NCBI RefSeq assembly: GCF_006402735.1
Contig: NZ_CP017174.1
Location: forward strand, 9,202,001 to 9,266,000
Direction: 5' to 3'
From: Myxococcus xanthus
GTDB taxonomy: Bacteria; Myxococcota; Myxococcia; Myxococcales; Myxococcaceae
DNA: 64,000 nt
A program made the position numbers and the translations under genes. The notes under the pieces are model-generated. The model saw nothing but the letters and a program-made list of their open reading frames with translations. It was not told the DNA's origin and ran no database searches. The first letter of the stretch is position 1. Each line of letters begins with the position of its first letter. This document shows, in pieces, positions 59,701 to 64,000 of this stretch.

Positions 59701-60558
59701 GTGCTCGCGCTCACGCGCCAGGACGTGCCCCCCTACGGACAGTCGCTCGTGCTGCTGCGAGGCAACGGAGATGGAACCTTCCGCCCGGGTGAGGTGCTGT
59801 CCCTGGGAGAGGACTTCACGGCGTTGAGCACGCACCATCTCGTCACGGGAGACGTGGATGGGGACGGCGACCTGGACGTGGTCATCGACCTGTCACGCAG
59901 GGAGGGCGAGTTTGATTCCGTCGAGTTGCGGCTGCTGCGCAACGAAGGGGATGGAACCTTCGCGCACGGCGGCGTGCTCGCCACCTACTCCTCGCGCCCC
60001 CTGCTCCTCTCACGAGACCTGAACCAGGATGGCCAGACGGACCTGGTGGTGGTGCGGAGGACGTATCCGACCTTCGAACTGCTCATGTTCGAGGGCCGCG
60101 CCAATGGCACGCTGGTCCGGCGGAGTGAGTTCACGCCGCTCATCCCATCCTGCAACCCCGCTGGCATCGTGGCCGAGGACCTGAACGGCGACGGACTCGT
60201 GGACCTGGTGGTGTCCTGCCAGAGCATGCTGGACGGCGTCCTCCCCATCATCAGCTCGGGCAACTTCAGCTTCTACAGAGGGCAACCCGCGCGCCTCGGG
60301 GCTCAAGGCGGACACCTCACCGCCAGGGACCTGGACGGGGATGGCTTCCCCGAACTGCTCATCGCATCCCCCGAGCACCACGCCGTCTGCGTCCTGCCCT
60401 CCTGGGGTTACGCGAGCTTCGGCACCGCCAGCTGCTTCGGAACGCTGAACACCCCACACGAGCTGGTGCTGTTGGACGTCGACCACGACGGCGTCCCCGA
60501 GGTGCTCACCGGGAGCGGCATCCTCGGCACCCACACCACGCTGCTGCGCATCCGCTGA
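56743..60558 (+). CDS. Large FG-GAP/VCBS repeat lipoprotein with fibronectin type III domains
   Basis: 1271 residues. ATG 56743 gives a lipoprotein signal with Cys24 in LLVSGC, then a Cys-rich stretch (CPCTDGWTCCPDANVC) found in other myxobacterial lipoproteins. Four fibronectin type III-like domains follow (about residues 65-440; repeated VTWNAPASDGG, TYRFTVTARNAVGVSP types). The rest, from about 520 on, is a series of FG-GAP/VCBS repeats with Ca-binding D-x-D-G-D-G-x-x-D-L motifs (GDLDGDGRQDLAY; GDVDGDGDLDVVI). Probably a surface or matrix adhesin on the outer membrane. GTG 56731 is an alternative start. It lies 40 bases after the caspase gene and may share its operon. Confidence 0.88.
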   Translation: MKTSPRLPSRVLSLLLGALLVSGCINPVNEGERPCPCTDGWTCCPDANVCVTDAARCEQLRPPKPPEPTAPSTPRLVSAIPDPGTVALTWFEPAQNGGSAITGYDVGVEPFEDGIQVQVEGTTARVTGLRAGGTYRFTVTARNAVGVSPATGVDSVRLPDVPTAPLALAVERGDRQVRVTWNAPASDGGRSVLHYVVTTYPSGASVETDGPVLTATVGGLTNGVASTFTVHAVNAVGVGPASTESASAVPAARPGAPVSVAATPSVRAATVSWQPPEDTGGLTVSGYVVTAAPGGATQQVDGSANEATFTGLPNDTEYTFTVAALNDVGQGPDGSTASARTHAPPRAPASVQAEPGVRSLTVTWGPPASDGRSSLTGYTVVAQPSGVSVAVNADAHSAVLENVPSKKAQTVSVVAHNAVGDSPAATAGAPVKTQPAPVEVTQFDIPSAVRGCQPVTYTLRQVDGERADVLVEFDATGSGTFTRATQAGDSYYERASGLVALEASAQGTAHTFRWNRPKDVPGAAPTARVRITATVPGTAPATRTHAVALTAPEMRCEVDLDSSPVQTMPQNSAGKTYGTALGDFNQDGKPDIAVLHDANADVRLLRGLGNGGLEFQNAQPNMLMSGKHLVAADVDQDGVLDLVSANASSSPGVYVMRGQGQGYFEARTYNPIQNQNNRDQTYDLPPPVVRDLDGDGTPEVVVSLPTRVVVMRHTDGGRLTVAFEGPKLHHQARGAVVAGDFDNDGRLDLVVIGGAIQAFYGRGSLTFASEHMGSLEGNTPFATAADFNGDGHLDIAALVVGQSESAIHLLQGDGNGRFAAPLRLHQHTWHSFGAQSHLISGDLDGDGRQDLAYTHADANTVTLFQGRGDGTFEPRTLPAGRYPSRLVAGDFDGSGKPDLAVLSGMEQTVRVLRNLEAPTLPAMGALFVTGDFDGDGQDDVASRVDGSLQVHLTRAEGGLVLRGPFMLPEEAWKLLAGRFDAGPTVDVLALTRQDVPPYGQSLVLLRGNGDGTFRPGEVLSLGEDFTALSTHHLVTGDVDGDGDLDVVIDLSRREGEFDSVELRLLRNEGDGTFAHGGVLATYSSRPLLLSRDLNQDGQTDLVVVRRTYPTFELLMFEGRANGTLVRRSEFTPLIPSCNPAGIVAEDLNGDGLVDLVVSCQSMLDGVLPIISSGNFSFYRGQPARLGAQGGHLTARDLDGDGFPELLIASPEHHAVCVLPSWGYASFGTASCFGTLNTPHELVLLDVDHDGVPEVLTGSGILGTHTTLLRIR

Positions 60559-60579
60559 CGCGAAGCAACGGGCGCTGTT

Positions 60580-60610
60580 CCTCGGAGTGCTATCCTCACG
60601 AACTCCGAGG
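60580..60610 (+). promoter_or_regulatory. Inverted repeat covering the methyltransferase ribosome binding site
   Basis: CCTCGGAGT (60580-60588) pairs perfectly with ACTCCGAGG (60602-60610), 13-base loop. The right arm contains the GAGG that serves as ribosome binding site, 4 bases before the GTG. Pairing in mRNA would block initiation; the left arm also lies just after the preceding stop. Confidence 0.45.
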
Positions 60611-60614
60611 AACC

Positions 60615-61358
60615 GTGACGGAGCCCCCCTCTCCCCCGCCCGAGCAGGACGACGACTACGGCATGTCCCTGCCGGCACTGGTCGTCCTGCGCATCAGCAT
60701 CGTGTTCATCGAGCTGTTCACCCGGCTCGGTGACGTCCTGGTGCTGCTACGGCGGCCCCGGCTGCTCCCGCCCTACCTGAGCCTGTGGCTGCACGAGGTG
60801 CGCGTGTCGCCCTACCGCCTGAAGCGCTCCTTCGAAACGACACGCGTGCTCCAGGCGAGCGGGCAGATTTTCAAGGAGCTGATGTACGGCGAGATGCCGG
60901 TGCACACGGGGGTGTGGCTCTTCTGGAAGGCCGGGCTGGGCCGTGGCTCGCGGCTGGTGGACCTGGGCGCGGGACGGGGCCGCACGCTGCTGGCCGCGCG
61001 CTGGCTGGGCGCGGAGGCCCAGGGCGTGGAGTTGATGCAGCACCACGTCGACCTGGCCCGAAAGTCCGTGGAGAAGGCAGGCGCGCAGCTCATCGTGGGC
61101 GACGCGACCCGCGCGGACCTCCAAGATGCCACGCACGTCTTCACCAACTGGACGGCGATGACGCCGCGGACGCGGGCCCGGCTGGTGGAGCGCTTCCGCA
61201 CCTGCCGCCCCGGCACGCGCATCCTCACCGTGACCCGGCCGGTGGAGGCGCCGGGCTTCACGGTCATCTCCAAGCACCGGCTCCTCTTCACCTGGGGACC
61301 GGAGCACGTCTGGATTCAAGAGGTCCGCGACAATGTCGTTGGAGATGCAACCAATTGA
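60615..61358 (+). CDS. Class I SAM-dependent methyltransferase with N-terminal membrane helix
   Basis: 247 residues, GTG start. A hydrophobic segment near residues 20-45 (LPALVVLRISIVFIELFTRLG) suggests membrane attachment, then an amphipathic stretch and a Rossmann methyltransferase domain: motif I VDLGAGRGRTLLAA, acidic motif II in AQGVELMQHHVDLA, and VGDATRADLQDATHVFTNWT. The final part forms the beta sheet end. Substrate unknown; membrane anchoring suggests a lipid or membrane protein. Confidence 0.82.
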   Translation: MTEPPSPPPEQDDDYGMSLPALVVLRISIVFIELFTRLGDVLVLLRRPRLLPPYLSLWLHEVRVSPYRLKRSFETTRVLQASGQIFKELMYGEMPVHTGVWLFWKAGLGRGSRLVDLGAGRGRTLLAARWLGAEAQGVELMQHHVDLARKSVEKAGAQLIVGDATRADLQDATHVFTNWTAMTPRTRARLVERFRTCRPGTRILTVTRPVEAPGFTVISKHRLLFTWGPEHVWIQEVRDNVVGDATN

Positions 61359-61460
61359 CGCGACTTCCTGTGACGCGGGCTCCATGTCTACGCTCCGCGC
61401 CACGACGCCGGGCCGACGGGGCTCAAGAGCCTGGGCCCGGGCGTCCAGGAGCTGAATCAC

Positions 61461-61739
61461 ATGAAGGCATGGATGACGGTGGTGTCGCTGGCGGTGGTTC
61501 CCCTCGCCGTGGGTTGCACGTCGTCGCGCGAGCTGACGCGGGCGCGCGTGGAGGCGAACACGCTGCGCAAGGACGCGGACACGCTGCGCGGGGAGAACGC
61601 GACGTTGAAGGAGCGCGTCAGCGAGCTGGAAGGGCAGCTCGCGAAGGTGCTCGAGGAGCGCGACACGCTGAAGGCCGCCGCGGAGACTCCCCCGGAGCCC
61701 GTCGTCGCGCCCGCCGCGGGCAAGAAGCGCAAGAAGTAG
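61461..61739 (+). CDS. Small coiled-coil lipoprotein
   Basis: 92 residues. Lipobox PLAVGC with Cys19; the mature protein is a single coiled coil (ELTRARVEANTLRKDADTLR, heptads continuing to about residue 75) and a basic tail (KKRKK). Short lipoproteins of this build can bridge the outer membrane and peptidoglycan in the manner of Lpp; function here is not known. Confidence 0.75.
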   Translation: MKAWMTVVSLAVVPLAVGCTSSRELTRARVEANTLRKDADTLRGENATLKERVSELEGQLAKVLEERDTLKAAAETPPEPVVAPAAGKKRKK

Positions 61740-61758
61740 CGTTCGCGAGGCCACGCCG

Positions 61759-62184
61759 ATGACCGTGACGCGCACCACGGCGGTCCATGTCCACGACGGC
61801 TGCGACGTGTACGTGGGCCGGGCCTTCCGCGCCTATGCGAAGCCGAGCCCGCTCAACCCGGTGCCCGGCCGCTTCGGCAACCCCTTCAAGCCCGGAGGCG
61901 TGCGCACTCCAGGCGCCATGCTGCGTACCTACTTCGCGCCGTGGCTGGGGACGCTTCCGGAGGCGGAGCAGGAGCGCATCCGCCAGGAAGCCCTGCGCCG
62001 AATGGGGCCGGACGAGGACGCCTTCGACGCGTTCCGCTGGTACCTCGCGCTGCGCACCCGGCATGACGCGGACTATCGCGCCGCCGTGCTGACGTTGCGT
62101 GGCAAACGTCTGGGCTGCTGGTGCAAGCCTGGTCCCTGCCACGCGGACATCCTGGCGGAGTGGGTGGACGCACCGTCGGCATAG
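61759..62184 (+). CDS. DUF4326 family protein
   Basis: 141 residues. YVGRAFRAYAKPSPLNPVPG, then RFGNPFKPG, a middle helix, and the end LRGKRLGCWCKPGPCHADIL match DUF4326. The CWC-x-P-x-x-CH Cys/His cluster is probably a metal site. No signal peptide. Family function unknown. The start is 19 bases after the coiled-coil lipoprotein. Confidence 0.85.
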   Translation: MTVTRTTAVHVHDGCDVYVGRAFRAYAKPSPLNPVPGRFGNPFKPGGVRTPGAMLRTYFAPWLGTLPEAEQERIRQEALRRMGPDEDAFDAFRWYLALRTRHDADYRAAVLTLRGKRLGCWCKPGPCHADILAEWVDAPSA

Positions 62185-62205
62185 GGAGCGCGATATAGCG
62201 CCGCC

Positions 62206-63171
62206 ATGCCCACCCTCATCCTCAGCGCGAAGGACCTCCGCAGCCTGTACACCGTCGAGCTCGGCCTCACCGCCGTCGAGCGGGCCTTCCGTGCCCACGG
62301 CCTCGGCGAGTCGCTGATGCCGCCCAAGGTGTACCTGTCCCTGCCTTCCTACGACGGCGACTTCCGCGCCATGCCCGCGTTCCTCGACGGCGCCGCTGGC
62401 GTGAAGTGGGTCAACGCCCATCCGCGCAACCCGGAGAAGCACGGCCTGCCCACCGTCCGCGCCCTCTACATCCTCAGCGACCCGGACACCGCCTCCCCGC
62501 TGGCCATCCTCGACGGCACCCTGCTCACCGCCTGGCGCACCGGCGCCGCCGGCGGCGTGGCCTCCAGGTTCCTCGCGAAGAAGCAGCCGCGCACCCTGGG
62601 CCTCGTCGGCTGCGGCGTGCAGGCCCGCGTGCTCATCGACTCGCACCGCGCCCTCTTCGGCGACCTGGAGCTGCTGCTCGCCGACGCCTCCGAAGCCGCC
62701 GCCAAGGCGCTCCAGGCAGAGAAGGGCGGCCGCATCGTCAGCACCCAGGAAGCCTGCGCCGCCGACATCGTCTGCACCGCCACCCCCGCCCGCGTTCCCG
62801 TGGTGAAGCGCGAGTGGTTCCAGCCCGGCGCCCACATCAACGCCATGGGCGCGGACGCCCCCGGCAAGCAGGAGCTGGATGCGCGCCTGCTCACCGAAGG
62901 CCGCGTCTTCATCGACGACACCGAGCAGGCCCTTCACTCCGGCGAGGTCAACGTGCCGCTGCATGACGGCCTCCTCCGCCCCGAGCAAATCGCCGGCACC
63001 CTGGGTGAAGTCGTCTCCGGCAAGAAGCCCGGCCGCACCAGCGACACCGAACTCACCGTTTTCGACTCCACCGGCCTCGCGCTCCAGGACGTCGCCCTCG
63101 CTCGCGCCCTCTACGATGCCGCTCTGAAGCGAGGGCTCGGACAGCCCTTCGACATCGTCGGAAACGGATGA
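62206..63171 (+). CDS. Ornithine cyclodeaminase/mu-crystallin family protein
   Basis: 321 residues. LSAKDLRSLYTVELGLTAVE at the start, GVKWVNAHPRNP, and AILDGTLLTAWRTGAAGGVASRFLAK (a family signature), then a Rossmann nucleotide-binding loop LGLVGCGVQARVLI, the Asp and Thr positions in DIVCTATPARVPVV, and HINAMGADAPGKQELD. NAD(P)-dependent. Members include ornithine cyclodeaminase, alanine dehydrogenase and ketimine reductase; which reaction applies cannot be determined from sequence. Confidence 0.9.
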   Translation: MPTLILSAKDLRSLYTVELGLTAVERAFRAHGLGESLMPPKVYLSLPSYDGDFRAMPAFLDGAAGVKWVNAHPRNPEKHGLPTVRALYILSDPDTASPLAILDGTLLTAWRTGAAGGVASRFLAKKQPRTLGLVGCGVQARVLIDSHRALFGDLELLLADASEAAAKALQAEKGGRIVSTQEACAADIVCTATPARVPVVKREWFQPGAHINAMGADAPGKQELDARLLTEGRVFIDDTEQALHSGEVNVPLHDGLLRPEQIAGTLGEVVSGKKPGRTSDTELTVFDSTGLALQDVALARALYDAALKRGLGQPFDIVGNG

Positions 63172-63421
63172 CCCAGTGGGTCAGCCCTACCCCGTACATC
63201 TTGTGACTCATTCGAAACCTGCAGGACTGGACAGTTCCAATAACACAGGAGTATTCCCTAACTGCGCAGTCCGGGGGGATGCTCTCAAAGCCGCAACAGT
63301 CACCCTGGGTGAAGCGCGGAGATAGCGCTCGCCCAGCGCTGCCGTCGTGCGTCTGGAGCGCTCCTCCCGGAGGTCGCGCGGGGTGCCAATCCCGGCACCC
63401 GCCTCTCTTCGGAGACCTCTG
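63172..63421 (+). promoter_or_regulatory. Structured leader upstream of secreted CxxCH protein
   Basis: 250 bases with several complementary segments: a bulged stem GGGTGAAGCGC/GCGCTCGCCC (about 63308-63336), a stem GGGTGCC/GGCACCC (about 63379-63398), and GAGGTC (about 63369) complementary to GACCTC beside the start codon, enclosing the ribosome binding site. This looks like a cis-regulatory RNA leader. It did not fit riboswitch consensus patterns I know. Confidence 0.4.
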
Positions 63422-64000
63422 ATGGCTCACGTCCCCCGGCGTCCCTCCTGGCGCCACCTCCCCGCTGTCTTGCTGCGGCTGGTGGCGCTCGTCCCGCTCG
63501 TCGTCGCCCTGCCCTCAGCCGCGCAGACGCAGACGAACACCCAGTCCACGCAGCGCGCCATCAACTTCCTCAGCGCGGACGTGGTGCACTGGACGCAGGA
63601 GAACAACTGCGTGGCCTGCCACCGTCAGGGCGCGGTGGTGTACGGCCTGTCGAGCGCGCGCGCCAACGGCTACGACATGAACGCCGTCGTCAGCAACGGG
63701 CGCACCAACCTGGCCAACCTGGAGCTGCTGGCCCAGCGCATCCGCAATGACCAGCTCGCCAACGGCTCGTGGATTCACGAGGGCACCGCGTTCCGCTACG
63801 AGAAGACGTCCTTCTCCGTCTTCGGTCTTGCGGGCTACGACCAGAACGTCTCCACCCAGTACAGCAACGCGCTGGTGAACGCGGCCAACTGGGCGCTGAC
63901 CACGCAGGAGCCCAGCGGCCGGTGGCCGAGCGACCACGCGCACTTCCCCGTGGACCACGGCAGCGTGTCCACCACCGCGCGCATCATGACGGGCATGGCC
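63422..64000 (+). CDS. Secreted protein with haem-type CxxCH motif, 3'-truncated by window edge
   Basis: 193 codons visible, still open at the window end. Signal peptide (HLPAVLLRLVALVPLVVALP, cleavage after SAA), then QRAINFLSADVVHWTQENNC-V-A-C-H, a c-type haem attachment motif near residue 65. A helical region follows with QEPSGRWPSDHAHFP, which recalls alpha/alpha-toroid repeat proteins. Function not assigned; probably a large periplasmic or surface protein with more domains beyond the window. Confidence 0.75.
   Translation, partial: MAHVPRRPSWRHLPAVLLRLVALVPLVVALPSAAQTQTNTQSTQRAINFLSADVVHWTQENNCVACHRQGAVVYGLSSARANGYDMNAVVSNGRTNLANLELLAQRIRNDQLANGSWIHEGTAFRYEKTSFSVFGLAGYDQNVSTQYSNALVNAANWALTTQEPSGRWPSDHAHFPVDHGSVSTTARIMTGMA

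Noticed and set aside
63172-63421. Known riboswitch call (cyclic-di-GMP GEMM or cobalamin)
   Set aside because: Some short fragments (AAAGCC, GGTGCCAATCC) recall these classes, but the required order of conserved blocks was not found.
1-64000. CRISPR arrays, rRNA or tRNA genes
   Set aside because: No regularly spaced identical repeats and no cloverleaf or ribosomal RNA sequence was recognised on either strand.

Overview
The window is very GC-rich DNA with a strong bias for G or C at third codon positions. It carries a full set of myxobacterial hallmarks: Sit-type lipoprotein toxins with double-CXXCG and DUSAM partners, a TIGR02265/DUF2378 protein, and the exopolysaccharide (eps) gene set in the order known from Myxococcus xanthus. 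I read it as a chromosomal segment of a Myxococcus species, M. xanthus or a close relative. No rRNA, tRNA, CRISPR array or intact insertion sequence was seen.

Layout. 1-3.7 kb: metabolic genes (partial alpha/beta hydrolase, proline dehydrogenase, GH15 glucoamylase-like enzyme). 3.8-7.2 kb: minus-strand outer-membrane-type protein, DUF2378 protein, DUF3817 membrane protein and a SitA6-like toxin/immunity pair. 7.2-10.7 kb: molybdenum cofactor island (mobA divergent from moeA and a mobB-fdhD fusion). 10.7-19.4 kb: first eps block (epsZ, wzx, epsY, epsX, a small membrane protein, epsW, epsV, epsU). 19.4-31 kb: accessory insert with 60-bp repeat elements, a Sit-like lipoprotein/DUSAM pair, an Oar-like/VWA chimera, an alpha/beta hydrolase between 58-bp direct repeats, and a heavy-metal RND efflux operon with two tiny ORFs inside it. 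31-46.8 kb: second eps block with a histidine kinase, epsI, epsH, wzy, mgtE, a hybrid kinase, epsE, an orphan protein and epsD-C-B-A. 46.8-53.6 kb: AHH-nuclease toxin/Imm11 pair, then a probable type VI secretion-like metallopeptidase cargo module. 53.7-60.6 kb: ECF sigma factor, anti-sigma factor and caspase genes in a tightly overlapped operon, followed by a large FG-GAP lipoprotein. 60.6-64 kb: methyltransferase, small lipoprotein, DUF4326 protein, ornithine cyclodeaminase family enzyme, and a truncated secreted CxxCH protein behind a structured leader.

How it works together. The eps genes form a Wzx/Wzy pathway. EpsZ loads the first sugar phosphate on undecaprenyl phosphate; EpsA, D, E, H and U extend it; Wzx flips and Wzy polymerises the unit; EpsV (a chain-length protein with no kinase domain), EpsY (a short periplasmic-type export protein) and EpsX (an outer-membrane barrel) export it. 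EpsB is a secreted GH44-type hydrolase, EpsC an acetyltransferase. EpsW, the kinase/EpsI pair and a hybrid kinase are built-in regulators. A perfect 12-bp terminator hairpin separates epsZ from wzx, and the epsZ leader holds a sigma-54-like element plus a hairpin that pairs with the ribosome binding site.

The best candidates for undescribed biology are the metallopeptidase cargo module (48.8-53.6 kb), the sigma/anti-sigma/caspase operon (53.7-56.7 kb), the ATGA-chained micro-ORFs in the efflux operon (26.2-26.7 kb), and the mobile-looking islets in the middle of the eps cluster.
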